A DNA stretch of 64,000 nt from JAVJUS01 sp040220455 (GTDB lineage: Bacteria > Pseudomonadota > Alphaproteobacteria > DSM-16000 > Inquilinaceae), in the NCBI GenBank assembly GCA_040220455.1, contig JAVJUS010000094.1, positions 198,550 to 262,549 of the forward strand, read 5' to 3'. Below, piece by piece: positions 1 through 8,970 of this stretch (position 1 is the stretch's first letter; every line of letters begins with the position of its first letter). The notes under the pieces are model-generated. The model made no database searches, was not told where the DNA came from, and saw only the letters and a list, made by a program, of their open reading frames with translations. A program made the position numbers and the translations under genes.

Positions 1-392
1 GCGCGGCCTATACGGAAAAGAACGCGACCTACGTCAATACCGAGGGGCGGGTGCAACTCGCCCGGTTCGCGGTCTTCCCGCCGGGCGACGCGCGCGAGGA
101 CTGGAAGATCCCGCGGGCGCTGTCGGAGCGGCTGGGCCGGGCGCTGCCCTACGACACGCTGCAGGACCTGCGGCGCCGGATGGTCGAGGTCAATCCGCGC
201 TTCGCCGATATCGACCAGCTCTTCGAGGAGGAGTGGGGCGCCTTCGGCTCGGACGGGCCGATGGGCGACGCGCCGTTCGACACGCCGGTCGGAACGTTTT
301 ATATGACCTGCCCCATCAGCCGCGCCTCGACGACGATGGCGAAATGCATCGAGGAGATCGAGGCCCCGGCCGCCCCGGCGGCGGCCGAATGA
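1..392 (+). CDS. nuoG: NADH-quinone oxidoreductase subunit G, 3' end (partial)
   Basis: This is the C-terminal end (about 129 residues, codons in phase from base 3) of NuoG, the large Fe-S subunit in the peripheral arm of respiratory complex I. The upstream part lies outside the window. The segment AYTEKNATYVNTEGRVQ is the molybdopterin-oxidoreductase-like motif found near the end of alphaproteobacterial and mitochondrial NuoG/NDUFS1. The protein ends in an Ala/Pro-rich tail. The position immediately before nuoH fits the standard nuo order. Identity is firm from motif plus context, although only the tail can be seen. Confidence 0.93.
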   Translation, partial: AAYTEKNATYVNTEGRVQLARFAVFPPGDAREDWKIPRALSERLGRALPYDTLQDLRRRMVEVNPRFADIDQLFEEEWGAFGSDGPMGDAPFDTPVGTFYMTCPISRASTTMAKCIEEIEAPAAPAAAE

Positions 393-477
393 GAGGCTTC
401 GGCACGCGGCGGCAGCGGCGGCGCGGCGCGGGCGAGGCGCCGGCCGAGACCCGGAGCGGGGACCACGAGGCGAGACC

Positions 478-1485
478 ATGACCGGCTTCTGGAGCGGATA
501 CGCCTGGCCGACGATCCTCATCGTGCTGCAGATCGTCGCCATCATCGTGCCCCTGGTCGGGGCGGTGGCGTATCTCACCTACGCCGAGCGCAAGATCCTG
601 GCGGCGATGCAGCTGCGCCAGGGGCCGATGACGGTCGGTCCCTTCGGCCTGCTGCAGCCGATCGCCGACGGGCTGAAGCTCCTGTCGAAGGAGACGATCA
701 TCCCGTCGGGGGCGAGCCGGGTCGTCTTCCTGTTCGCGCCGATGCTGACCTTCCTGCTCAGCCTCGTCGCCTGGGCGGTGATCCCGTTCGGCGAGGGGCT
801 GGTGCTGGCCGACATCAATGTCGGCATCCTCTACCTGTTCGCGATCTCCTCGCTCGGCGTCTACGGCATCATCATGGCGGGGTGGGCGTCGAACTCGAAA
901 TACGCGTTCCTCGGCGCCATGCGCTCGGCCGCGCAGATGGTGTCCTACGAGGTGTCGATCGGCTTCGTCATCGTGACGGTGCTGATCTGCGTCGGGTCGC
1001 TCAACCTGTCGGACATCGTGCGCGCGCAGGAGGGGCTGTGGTTCTTCATCCCGCTCTTCCCGATGTTCGTGATCTTCTTCATCTCGGCGCTGGCGGAGAC
1101 CAACCGCGCGCCCTTCGACCTGCCCGAGGGCGAGTCGGAGCTGACCGGCGGGTACATGGTCGAGTACTCGTCGATGACGTACGCGCTGTTCTTTCTCGGC
1201 GAGTACGCCAACATGATCCTGATGAGCGGCATGACCACGGTCCTCTTTCTCGGGGGATGGATGCCGCCGCTGTCGATCCCGCCGCTGACCTGGATTCCGG
1301 GGCCGATCTGGTTCGCGCTCAAGGTGGCGCTGATCCTGTTCGTCTTCATCTGGGTCCGGGCGACCATGCCACGCTTCCGCTACGACCAGCTCATGCGGCT
1401 GGGCTGGAAGGTTTTCTTGCCGTTCTCGCTGTTCTGGGTGGTGCTGACAGCCGGTGTCGTCGTCACCTTCGGGTGGACGCCGTGA
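478..1485 (+). CDS. nuoH: NADH-quinone oxidoreductase subunit H
   Basis: NuoH (335 aa) is the membrane subunit of complex I that joins the peripheral arm to the membrane arm and helps form the quinone chamber. About eight hydrophobic segments are visible. Family motifs seen are YLTYAERKILAAMQLRQGP near the N-terminus, the acidic loop ETNRAPFDLPEGESELTGGY in the middle, and FFLGEYANMI after it. Length is normal for the family. The ATG follows nuoG by 85 bases and is preceded by a purine-rich stretch. It should be cotranscribed with the rest of nuo. Confidence 0.97.
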   Translation: MTGFWSGYAWPTILIVLQIVAIIVPLVGAVAYLTYAERKILAAMQLRQGPMTVGPFGLLQPIADGLKLLSKETIIPSGASRVVFLFAPMLTFLLSLVAWAVIPFGEGLVLADINVGILYLFAISSLGVYGIIMAGWASNSKYAFLGAMRSAAQMVSYEVSIGFVIVTVLICVGSLNLSDIVRAQEGLWFFIPLFPMFVIFFISALAETNRAPFDLPEGESELTGGYMVEYSSMTYALFFLGEYANMILMSGMTTVLFLGGWMPPLSIPPLTWIPGPIWFALKVALILFVFIWVRATMPRFRYDQLMRLGWKVFLPFSLFWVVLTAGVVVTFGWTP

Positions 1486-1561
1486 GCCGCGCGCCACGCC
1501 GGTCCCGGAACGCCGTGGATGATGATCGGGGCGCGCCCGCCGCGCCCGGAGGTAGGAGCCG

Positions 1562-2050
1562 ATGAGCTTCGTCGAACGCACGTCGCGCAGCCTGCTCCTG
1601 AGCGAGCTGCTGTCCGGCATGGCGCTGACCTTCCGCTACATGTTCAAGCCGAAGGTCACGCTCAACTATCCCTACGAGAAGGGCCCGCTGAGCCCCCGCT
1701 TCCGGGGCGAGCACGCGCTGCGCCGCTACCCGAACGGGGAGGAGCGGTGCATCGCCTGCAAACTCTGCGAGGCGATCTGCCCGGCGCTGGCCATCACCAT
1801 CGAGGCCGAGCCGCGCGAGGACGGCAGCCGCCGGACGACGCGCTACGACATCGACATGACGAAGTGCATTTATTGCGGCTTCTGCCAGGAGGCCTGCCCG
1901 GTGGATGCCATCGTCGAGGGCCCCAACTTCGAGTTCGCCACCGAGACGCGTGAAGAGCTCTTCTACAACAAGGAGCAGCTCCTCGAGAACGGCGACCGTT
2001 GGGAGGCGCAGCTTGCCGCGAACATTGCGGCGGATGCGCCGTACCGCTAA
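1562..2050 (+). CDS. nuoI: NADH-quinone oxidoreductase subunit I, 2x[4Fe-4S] ferredoxin-like
   Basis: NuoI (162 aa) carries clusters N6a and N6b, which pass electrons to N2 and quinone in complex I. Two complete CxxCxxCxxxCP motifs are visible, CIACKLCEAICP and CIYCGFCQEACP. Each supplies three cysteines to one [4Fe-4S] cluster and one to the other. The N-terminal amphipathic region (RSLLLSELLSGMALTFRYMF) matches the membrane-contacting helix of alphaproteobacterial NuoI. The start is an ATG with GGAGG about 7 bases upstream. It is followed by an unusually long 201-base gap before nuoJ. Confidence 0.97.
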   Translation: MSFVERTSRSLLLSELLSGMALTFRYMFKPKVTLNYPYEKGPLSPRFRGEHALRRYPNGEERCIACKLCEAICPALAITIEAEPREDGSRRTTRYDIDMTKCIYCGFCQEACPVDAIVEGPNFEFATETREELFYNKEQLLENGDRWEAQLAANIAADAPYR

Positions 2051-2149
2051 AAAGCACGGCGACTCCGGCGGCCGTCGGCCGGGCGGGGTCGCCGCGACAC
2101 CAGCGGCGCCTCGGGGTTCGGGACGAATCCGGGGCGCCGTCGCACTTCC

Positions 2150-2170
2150 GGGACCCGCGCGGCGGGTCCC
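2150..2170 (+). other. Perfect GC-rich hairpin in nuoI-nuoJ gap
   Basis: GGGACCCGC, a 3-base spacer, then GCGGGTCCC form a perfect 9-bp stem. It lies in the middle of the 201-base gap between nuoI and nuoJ, in an operon whose other gaps here are under 90 bases. No T-run follows, so it is not a standard terminator. It could be an mRNA processing or stabilising element. No open reading frame with recognisable protein was seen in this gap. Confidence 0.4.
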
Positions 2171-2251
2171 CTCCGATCCGGGGTCGCCCCGGCCCCGCGC
2201 GTCCGACGGTGCTCCACCGCCGCCGCCCGCCCGGTCCTCGGGAGAGACGGG

Positions 2252-2866
2252 ATGATCGTCAGCACGCTCGCCTTCTACCTCTTCGCCTTCATCACCATCG
2301 CCTCGGGCGTCATGGTGATCTCGGCGCGCAACCCCGTCCATTCGGTGCTGTTCCTGATCCTCGCCTTCTTCAATTCCGCCGCCCTGTTCGTGCTGATGGG
2401 GGCGGAGTTCCTGGCGATGATCCTGGTCGTCGTCTATGTCGGCGCGGTCGCGGTGCTGTTCCTGTTCGTCGTGATGATGCTCGACATCAACTTCGCGGAA
2501 TTGAAGTCCGGGTTTCTTCAATATTTGCCGATCGGCGGGCTGATCGGAGTGATCCTGCTGGTCGAGCTGTTCTTCGTGTTGGGCGCCTGGGCGGTCTCCC
2601 CGGATGTCGAGTTCCGGGCCCGCGCGCCGGTCCCGGCGGCGGCGGACGCGACGAATACCGAGGCGCTCGGCCGGCTGCTCTACACCGACTACGTCTATCT
2701 GTTCCAGGCCTCCGGGCTGATCCTGCTGGTCGCGATGATCGGCGCGATCGTCCTGACGCTGCGCCAGCGCGCCGGGGTGCGCAAGCAGCGCATCTCCGAG
2801 CAGGTCTACCGGACGCGCGAGGCGGTGGTGCAGGTGCGCAGCGTGGAGAAGGGCACGGGGATCTGA
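2252..2866 (+). CDS. nuoJ: NADH-quinone oxidoreductase subunit J
   Basis: NuoJ (204 aa) is a membrane subunit of the complex I proton-translocating arm. Five hydrophobic segments are visible. The signature VYVGAVAVLFLFVVMMLDIN in the third helix contains the conserved Tyr-Val-Gly-Ala motif with its pi-bulge region. The N-terminal ARNPVHSVLFLILAFFNSA is also family-typical. A good ribosome site (GGAGAGACGG) precedes the ATG. The charged C-terminal tail is cytoplasmic-like. The stop is 3 bases before the nuoK ATG, implying translational coupling. Confidence 0.96.
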   Translation: MIVSTLAFYLFAFITIASGVMVISARNPVHSVLFLILAFFNSAALFVLMGAEFLAMILVVVYVGAVAVLFLFVVMMLDINFAELKSGFLQYLPIGGLIGVILLVELFFVLGAWAVSPDVEFRARAPVPAAADATNTEALGRLLYTDYVYLFQASGLILLVAMIGAIVLTLRQRAGVRKQRISEQVYRTREAVVQVRSVEKGTGI

Positions 2867-2869
2867 GCG

Positions 2870-3178
2870 ATGGCCATCGGGCTCGAACACTATCTCGTCG
2901 TCGCGGCCGTGCTGTTCACGCTCGGCATCTTCGGCATCTTCCTGAACCGCAAGAACGTCATCATCATCCTGATGTCGATCGAGCTCATGCTGCTCGCGGT
3001 CAACATCAACCTGGTGGCGTTCTCGACCGCGCTGAACGACCTGGTCGGGCAGATCTTCGCGATGTTCGTGCTGACCGTCGCGGCGGCGGAGGCCGCGATC
3101 GGGCTCGCGATCCTGGTCGTCTACTTCCGCAACCGCGGCTCTATCGCGGTCGCCGACATCAACATGATGAAAGGGTAG
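2870..3178 (+). CDS. nuoK: NADH-quinone oxidoreductase subunit K
   Basis: NuoK (102 aa, normal length) is the small three-helix MrpC-like subunit of complex I. The two membrane-buried glutamates needed for proton transfer are visible, one in MSIELMLLAVNINLVAFS and one in VLTVAAAEAAIGLAILV. The N-terminal LEHYLVVAAVLFTLGIFGI forms the first helix. It is packed between nuoJ and nuoL with 3-base and 10-base gaps, as in most proteobacterial nuo operons. Confidence 0.97.
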   Translation: MAIGLEHYLVVAAVLFTLGIFGIFLNRKNVIIILMSIELMLLAVNINLVAFSTALNDLVGQIFAMFVLTVAAAEAAIGLAILVVYFRNRGSIAVADINMMKG

Positions 3179-3188
3179 GGCGGCCGCC

Positions 3189-5135
3189 ATGGAAGTCGCC
3201 GCGATCTTCCTGCCGTTGCTGGGCGCGCTCGTCGCCGGCCTGTTCGGCCGCGCGATCGGGGACAAGCCGGCCATGGCCGTGACCGTCGGGGCCATGGGGC
3301 TGGCGCTGCTGTTCTCGATCATCCTGTTCTTCCAGGTCGCGGTCGGCGGCGATCCGCGCACGGTCGAGCTGTTCACCTGGCTGGACAGCGGCGCGCTCGA
3401 AGCCTCCTGGGCGCTGCGCCTGGACACGCTGACCGTAGTGATGCTGCTCGTGGTCAACGGCGTGTCCGCGATGGTGCATGTCTACTCCATCGGCTACATG
3501 CACCACGATCCGCACCGGGCCCGGTTCTTCGCGTATCTGAGCCTGTTCACCTTCGCCATGCTGATGCTGGTGACGGCGGACAACCTGGTGCAGCTCTTCT
3601 TCGGCTGGGAGGGCGTCGGCCTCGCCTCCTACCTGCTGATCGGCTTCTGGTACGAGCGGCCGTCGGCCAATGGCGCGGCGATCAAGGCCTTCCTGGTCAA
3701 CCGGGTCGGCGATTTCGGCTTCGTGCTCGGCATCGCGGCGGTCTTCTTCCTGTTCGACACGGTTCAGTTCGACGCGATCTTCGAGCGGGCGCCGGAGATC
3801 GCGGGAACGACCTTCGGATTCCTGGGGATGCAGGTCGACGCGCTGACGACGGCCTCGATCCTGCTGTTCATCGGCGCCATGGGCAAATCGGCCCAGCTCG
3901 GCCTGCACACCTGGCTGCCCGACGCCATGGAAGGCCCGACGCCGGTCTCCGCCCTGATCCACGCGGCGACCATGGTGACGGCCGGCGTGTTCATGCTGGC
4001 GCGGCTGTCGCCGATGCTCGAATACGCGCCGGGCGCGCTCGCCTTCGTCGCGGTGATCGGCGCGCTGACCGCCTTCGTCGCGGCGACGATCGGCCTGACC
4101 CAGTTCGACATCAAGCGGGTGATCGCCTACTCGACCATGAGCCAGCTCGGCTACATGGTCTTCGCCGCGGGCGTGTCGGCCTATTCGGCGGCGATCTTCC
4201 ACCTCATGACCCACGCCTTCTTCAAGGCGCTGCTGTTCCTGGGCGCCGGCTCGGTCATCCACGCCATGTCGGACGAGCAGGACATGCGCCGCATGGGCGG
4301 CATCTGGCGCCAGATCCCGTATACCTACGCCTTCATGTGGATCGGCAGCCTGGCGCTGGCCGGCGTCGGCATCCCCTATGTCTTCGGCATGGCCGGCTTC
4401 TATTCCAAGGACATCGTCCTGGAGGCGGCGTTCGGCGACCATACGTGGTTCGGGCAACTCGCGTTCTGGCTCGGCATCGCCGCGGCGATCATGACGGCCT
4501 TCTACAGCTGGCGGCTCCTGTTCCTGACCTTCCACGGCAAGCCGCGGGCGGACGAGAAGGTCATGGCTCATGTCCACGAGAGCCCGTGGGTCATGCTGGG
4601 CCCGCTGGTGGTCCTGGCCGCGGGGTCGATCTTCGCCGGCATCATCGCCTACGACGCCTTCGTCGATCATGGCCGCGAGGCGTTCTGGGGCGAGTCGATC
4701 TTCGTCCTGCCCGGCACCGACCCGATCGAGGCCGCGCACCACGTGCCGCTCTGGGTCAAGCTGCTGCCGCTGGTCATGGCGCTGTCGGGCATCGGGCTCG
4801 CCTGGCTGTTCTACATCCGCCGGCCGGGACTGCCCGCGGTCGTCACGACGGCGTTCGCCCCGATCAACCGGCTCTTCTTCCGCAAGTGGTACTTCGACGA
4901 GATCTACAATGCGATCTTCGTGCGCACGGCGTTCGCCTGGGGCAACGGGCTCTGGAAGGGCGGCGACATGGCGGTGATCGACGGTCTGGGTCCCGACGGC
5001 CTGGCGCGCACCGCGCGTGGTATCGCGCGTCGGGCCGGCCGTCTGCAGACCGGCTACGTCTACCACTACGCCTTCGCGATGCTGATCGGCGTCGTGGTGC
5101 TGGTGTCGTGGTACCTCTACAGCGTTGGCGAGTGA
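3189..5135 (+). CDS. nuoL: NADH-quinone oxidoreductase subunit L (antiporter-like)
   Basis: NuoL (648 aa) is the distal antiporter-like proton channel of complex I. It carries the long lateral helix at its C-terminus. The conserved Glu-bearing GWEGVGLASYLLIGFWY, the Lys/His channel motif KSAQLGLHTWLPDAMEGPTP and HAATMVTAGVFML are all present. The C-terminal part (KWYFDEIYNAIFVR and following) is the region that anchors the lateral helix. Length is normal for Alphaproteobacteria. The ATG begins 10 bases after nuoK, with an AGGG-type ribosome site. Confidence 0.97.
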   Translation: MEVAAIFLPLLGALVAGLFGRAIGDKPAMAVTVGAMGLALLFSIILFFQVAVGGDPRTVELFTWLDSGALEASWALRLDTLTVVMLLVVNGVSAMVHVYSIGYMHHDPHRARFFAYLSLFTFAMLMLVTADNLVQLFFGWEGVGLASYLLIGFWYERPSANGAAIKAFLVNRVGDFGFVLGIAAVFFLFDTVQFDAIFERAPEIAGTTFGFLGMQVDALTTASILLFIGAMGKSAQLGLHTWLPDAMEGPTPVSALIHAATMVTAGVFMLARLSPMLEYAPGALAFVAVIGALTAFVAATIGLTQFDIKRVIAYSTMSQLGYMVFAAGVSAYSAAIFHLMTHAFFKALLFLGAGSVIHAMSDEQDMRRMGGIWRQIPYTYAFMWIGSLALAGVGIPYVFGMAGFYSKDIVLEAAFGDHTWFGQLAFWLGIAAAIMTAFYSWRLLFLTFHGKPRADEKVMAHVHESPWVMLGPLVVLAAGSIFAGIIAYDAFVDHGREAFWGESIFVLPGTDPIEAAHHVPLWVKLLPLVMALSGIGLAWLFYIRRPGLPAVVTTAFAPINRLFFRKWYFDEIYNAIFVRTAFAWGNGLWKGGDMAVIDGLGPDGLARTARGIARRAGRLQTGYVYHYAFAMLIGVVVLVSWYLYSVGE

Positions 5136-5147
5136 GGGCGCGGCGCG

Positions 5148-6692
5148 ATGTCCTGGCCGATCCTGTCCCTGATCACGTTCCTGCCGCTCGCCGGCGCCGC
5201 GTTCATCTTCCTGTTCGCCCGCGGCGCGCCGGAAGTGGTGGCCCGCAACGCCCGCTACATGGCGCTGTGGACGACGCTGATCACCTTCCTGCTGTCACTC
5301 TTCGTCTGGTTCGGATTCGACCGCGGCACGGCGGACTTCCAGTTCGTCGAGCGCGTGGCCTGGTTCCCGGCGTTCAACATCAACTATCACATGGGCGTCG
5401 ACGGCATCTCGATGATGTTCGTCCTGCTGTCGACCCTGTTGATGCCGATCTGCATCCTGGCGAGCTGGGAGGCGATCAAGACCCGCGTCAAGGAATACAT
5501 GATCGCCTTCCTCGTCCTCGAGACGATGATGGTCGGCATGTTCTGCGCGCTCGACTACGTCCTCTTCTACGTTTTCTTCGAGGGCGTGCTGATCCCGATG
5601 TTCCTGATCATCGGCGTCTGGGGCGGCAGCGCGCGCAAGATCTACGCGGCGTTCAAGTTCTTCCTGTTCACGCTGACCGGCTCGGTCCTGATGCTGCTGG
5701 CGCTGCTGGCGATGTATCTCCAGGCCGGCACCACCGACATCCCGACCCTGCTCGAGACCGAGTTCGCCTATGCGACCCAGCGCTGGCTGTGGCTCGCCCT
5801 GTTCGCCAGCTTCGCCGTCAAGATCCCGATGTGGCCGGTGCACACCTGGTTGCCGGACGCGCATGTCGAGGCGCCGACCGCCGGCTCGGTGATCCTGGCG
5901 GGCGTGCTGCTCAAGATGGGCGGCTACGGGTTCCTGCGCTTCTCGATCCCGATGCTGCCGGAGGCGACGGCCTTCTTCGCGCCGCTGATCTTCGCGCTGA
6001 GCATCGTGGCGGTGATCTACACCTCGCTGGTGGCGCTGGTCCAGCAGGACATGAAGAAGCTGATCGCCTATTCCTCGATCGCGCATATGGGCTTCGTGAC
6101 GGTCGGCATGTTCACCCTGACGACCCAGGGCGTGCAGGGCTCGATCTTCCAGATGCTGAGCCACGGCATCGTCTCGGCCGCGCTGTTCCTGTGCGTCGGC
6201 GTCGTCTACGACCGGCTTCACACGCGCGAGATCGCGCGCTATGGCGGTCTGGTGGCCAACATGCCGCGCTACGCCCTGGTCTTCATGGTCTTCACCCTGG
6301 CCTCGGTCGGCCTGCCGGGGACGAGCGGGTTCGTCGGGGAGTTCCTGGTCATCATGGGGGCCTTCCAGGCGGATACCTGGGTCGCGCTGCTGGTGGCGAG
6401 CGGCGTCATCCTGGGCGCTGCCTACATGCTGCTGCTCTACCGCCGGGTCATCTTCGGCAAGCTGACCAAGGACGACCTCAAGGGCCTGCTCGACCTGAGC
6501 CCGCGCGAGATCGCGGTCTTCGCGCCCCTGGTCGCGCTGGTGTTGTGGATGGGCATCTATCCGGCGAGCTTCATCAACGTGATGGATGCCTCGGTCGACA
6601 AGCTGATCACCGATTACACGGTCGCGCTCGAGCGGTCGGCGGAGCCGATCGACGGCATCGACGTGGCCGGCCGCGGCGACGAGGACGAATAG
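5148..6692 (+). CDS. nuoM: NADH-quinone oxidoreductase subunit M (antiporter-like)
   Basis: NuoM (514 aa) is the middle antiporter-like subunit of the complex I membrane arm. Around 14 hydrophobic segments are visible. The motif VKIPMWPVHTWLPDAHVEAP with the adjoining GSVILAGVLLKMGGYG is diagnostic and includes the conserved Lys residues of the proton half-channels. FFEGVLIPMFLIIGVWGG carries the conserved Glu. The C-terminus is acidic and probably cytoplasmic. It starts 12 bases after nuoL. Confidence 0.97.
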   Translation: MSWPILSLITFLPLAGAAFIFLFARGAPEVVARNARYMALWTTLITFLLSLFVWFGFDRGTADFQFVERVAWFPAFNINYHMGVDGISMMFVLLSTLLMPICILASWEAIKTRVKEYMIAFLVLETMMVGMFCALDYVLFYVFFEGVLIPMFLIIGVWGGSARKIYAAFKFFLFTLTGSVLMLLALLAMYLQAGTTDIPTLLETEFAYATQRWLWLALFASFAVKIPMWPVHTWLPDAHVEAPTAGSVILAGVLLKMGGYGFLRFSIPMLPEATAFFAPLIFALSIVAVIYTSLVALVQQDMKKLIAYSSIAHMGFVTVGMFTLTTQGVQGSIFQMLSHGIVSAALFLCVGVVYDRLHTREIARYGGLVANMPRYALVFMVFTLASVGLPGTSGFVGEFLVIMGAFQADTWVALLVASGVILGAAYMLLLYRRVIFGKLTKDDLKGLLDLSPREIAVFAPLVALVLWMGIYPASFINVMDASVDKLITDYTVALERSAEPIDGIDVAGRGDEDE

Positions 6693-6695
6693 ACC

Positions 6696-8144
6696 ATGAC
6701 CGGCGAGTTCCCCGATCTCGCGCCGGCGCTGCCGGAAATCTTCCTGGCCTGCGCCGGCATGGCGCTGCTGATGATCGGCGTGTTCACCGGCGAGCGCTCG
6801 ACGCGCCTGGTCTCCTGGCTCGCCGTCGCGGCGCTCGCGGTGACGGCCGTCCTGCTGGTCGCCGTGACCGACGGGCGCGTCGTGACCTTCAACGGCCTCT
6901 TCGTCGCCGACGCTTTCGGGCTCTATATGAAGCTCCTGGTGCTGGCGGGATCCGCGCTCGCCTTGATCATCAGCCAGGACTACATCGAGCGCGAGGAGAT
7001 GGCGCGGTTCGAGTATCCGGTGCTGTTCGTCTTCGCGACGCTCGGCATGCTGATGATGATCAGCGCCAACGACCTGATCTCGCTCTATATCGGGCTGGAG
7101 CTGCAGAGCCTTTCGCTCTACGTGGTCGCCGCCTTCCGGCGCGACACCCTGCGCTCGACCGAGGCGGGGCTGAAATACTTCGTCCTGGGCGCGCTCAGCT
7201 CGGGCATGCTGCTCTACGGCGCGTCGCTGGTCTACGGCTTCGCCGGAACGACCGACTTCACGCTGCTGGCCGAGGCCTTCACCGGCGACGAGACGCCGGC
7301 GCTCGGGTTGATCGTCGGCATCGTCTTCGTCGCCGCCGGGCTCGCCTTCAAGGTCTCCGCGGTGCCGTTCCACATGTGGACGCCCGACGTCTACGAGGGC
7401 GCGCCGACCTCCGTGACCGCCTTCTTCGCCGCGGCGCCGAAGGTGGCGGCGGTCGCGCTCTTCGTGCGCGTCATGGTCGGGCCGTTCGGCGACCTGGTGG
7501 CCCAGTGGCAGCAGATCGTCGTGGTGACCTCGCTGCTGTCGATGGCGCTCGGCGCCTTCGCGGCGATCAACCAGACCAACATCAAGCGCCTGATGGCCTA
7601 TTCCTCGATCGGGCACATCGGCTACGCGCTGGTCGGGCTGGCCGCCGGCACGCCCGAGGGGGTGCGCGGCGTGATGATCTACATGGCGATCTATCTCGCC
7701 ATGAACATCGGCACCTTCGCCTGCATCCTGACGATGCGGATCAACGGCCGGATGGTGGAGGGGATCGACGATCTGGCCGGGCTGTCGCGCAGCAACCCGA
7801 TGCTGGCCGTCGTCCTGGCGATCTTCATGTTCTCGATGGCCGGCATCCCGCCGCTGGCCGGGTTCTTCGGCAAGCTCTACGTCTTCATGGCGGCGATCGA
7901 GAGCGGGCTCTACGTGCTCGCCGTCGTCGGCGTGCTGACCAGCGTCGTGGCCTGCTTCTACTACATCCGGATCGTCAAGCTGATGTTCTTCGACGAGCCG
8001 ACGGAGGCCTTCGACCGGCCGATCGGCCGCGACATGGCGACCGTGATCGCGGCGAGCGGGGTCTTCACCACCTTCTTCATCGTCTTCCCCGGCCCGGTCG
8101 TCGATACCGCCGCGCGCGCCGCGCTGTCCCTGTTCCCGGGCTGA
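6696..8144 (+). CDS. nuoN: NADH-quinone oxidoreductase subunit N (antiporter-like)
   Basis: NuoN (482 aa) is the third antiporter-like subunit of complex I, next to NuoK. Diagnostic segments are GLELQSLSLYVVAAFRRD (conserved Glu helix), KVSAVPFHMWTPDVYEGAPT (Lys/His channel) and NIKRLMAYSSIGHIGYALVG. It starts 3 bases after nuoM and is the last nuo gene. In many alphaproteobacterial genomes the next gene is birA, but here coaX follows directly. Confidence 0.97.
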   Translation: MTGEFPDLAPALPEIFLACAGMALLMIGVFTGERSTRLVSWLAVAALAVTAVLLVAVTDGRVVTFNGLFVADAFGLYMKLLVLAGSALALIISQDYIEREEMARFEYPVLFVFATLGMLMMISANDLISLYIGLELQSLSLYVVAAFRRDTLRSTEAGLKYFVLGALSSGMLLYGASLVYGFAGTTDFTLLAEAFTGDETPALGLIVGIVFVAAGLAFKVSAVPFHMWTPDVYEGAPTSVTAFFAAAPKVAAVALFVRVMVGPFGDLVAQWQQIVVVTSLLSMALGAFAAINQTNIKRLMAYSSIGHIGYALVGLAAGTPEGVRGVMIYMAIYLAMNIGTFACILTMRINGRMVEGIDDLAGLSRSNPMLAVVLAIFMFSMAGIPPLAGFFGKLYVFMAAIESGLYVLAVVGVLTSVVACFYYIRIVKLMFFDEPTEAFDRPIGRDMATVIAASGVFTTFFIVFPGPVVDTAARAALSLFPG

Positions 8145-8196
8145 GGTGCGCGACGGCGACGGCACCCGGAGCGACGGCAAGGAAACCCGACCGGCC

Positions 8197-8970
8197 ATGC
8201 TGCTCGCGATCGACGCCGGCAACACGAACATCGTCTTCGCGCTCTATGAGGGACGCACGAAGCTCAAGGGATGGCGAGTCTCAACGGATCTCCAGCGCAC
8301 CGCCGACGAGTACGCGGTCTGGCTGACCCAGCTCATGTCTCTGGCCGGCCTCCGGCCGAGCGACGTGGACGCGGCGATCCTGGCGAGCGTCGTGCCGCCG
8401 GCGACCTACGACCTGATCCGGCTTTGCCGGGATCATTTCGGCTGCGACCCGATGATCGTCGGACCCGGCACGGTCGACCTCGGCGTCGAGGCCCGGGTCG
8501 ATTTTCCGGAGGAGGTCGGCGTCGATCGGCTGGTCAACATCGTCGCGGCCCGGGCCAGCTATCGCTTTCCGCTGATCGTCGTCGATTTCGGCACCGCGAC
8601 GACCTTCGACGTCGCCGATGACGAGGGCCACTATATCGGCGGCGTCATCGCGCCGGGGCCGCGTTCGGCGCTGGAAGCGCTGCACCGGGCGGCGGCGAAG
8701 CTGCCCCGGGTCGAGATCGAGCGGCCCCCCACGGTCATCGGCAAGGGCACGGTCGGGGCCATGAAATCCGGCATCTTCTGGGGCTATGTCGGCCTCGTCG
8801 AAGGGCTGGTCACCCGCATCCGGGAGGAGTACGGCGCCCCGATGACGGTGATCGCGACGGGCGGTCTGGCTGGTCTTTTCGCCAAGGCCTCCGATATGAT
8901 CGACTACAGCGACCCCGAGATCACCGAACGTGGTCTGGTCGAAATCTACGAACGCAACAAGGCGACATGA
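8197..8970 (+). CDS. coaX: Type III pantothenate kinase
   Basis: CoaX (257 aa) phosphorylates pantothenate, the first step of coenzyme A synthesis. The acetate/sugar kinase-Hsp70 fold signatures are visible: MLLAIDAGNTNIVFALYEG at the N-terminus (phosphate loop 1), the VGVDRLVN motif, VVDFGTATTFDV (phosphate loop 2) and GGVIAPGPRSALEALHRAA. An in-frame GTG 51 bases upstream exists. The ATG is preferred because the conserved fold begins right there and AAGGAA lies 12-17 bases upstream. The end overlaps rnj by ATGA, so the two genes are probably translationally coupled. Confidence 0.95.
   Translation: MLLAIDAGNTNIVFALYEGRTKLKGWRVSTDLQRTADEYAVWLTQLMSLAGLRPSDVDAAILASVVPPATYDLIRLCRDHFGCDPMIVGPGTVDLGVEARVDFPEEVGVDRLVNIVAARASYRFPLIVVDFGTATTFDVADDEGHYIGGVIAPGPRSALEALHRAAAKLPRVEIERPPTVIGKGTVGAMKSGIFWGYVGLVEGLVTRIREEYGAPMTVIATGGLAGLFAKASDMIDYSDPEITERGLVEIYERNKAT

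Noticed and set aside
5295..8231. 978-codon open frame antisense to nuoM and nuoN
   Set aside because: Same high-GC shadow effect. It spans two real genes and their junction and has no recognisable domain.
4337..8326. 1329-codon plus-strand frame overlapping nuoL, nuoM, nuoN and coaX
   Set aside because: It is an out-of-frame reading of four well-supported genes, and its composition is Arg/Gly/Ala noise.
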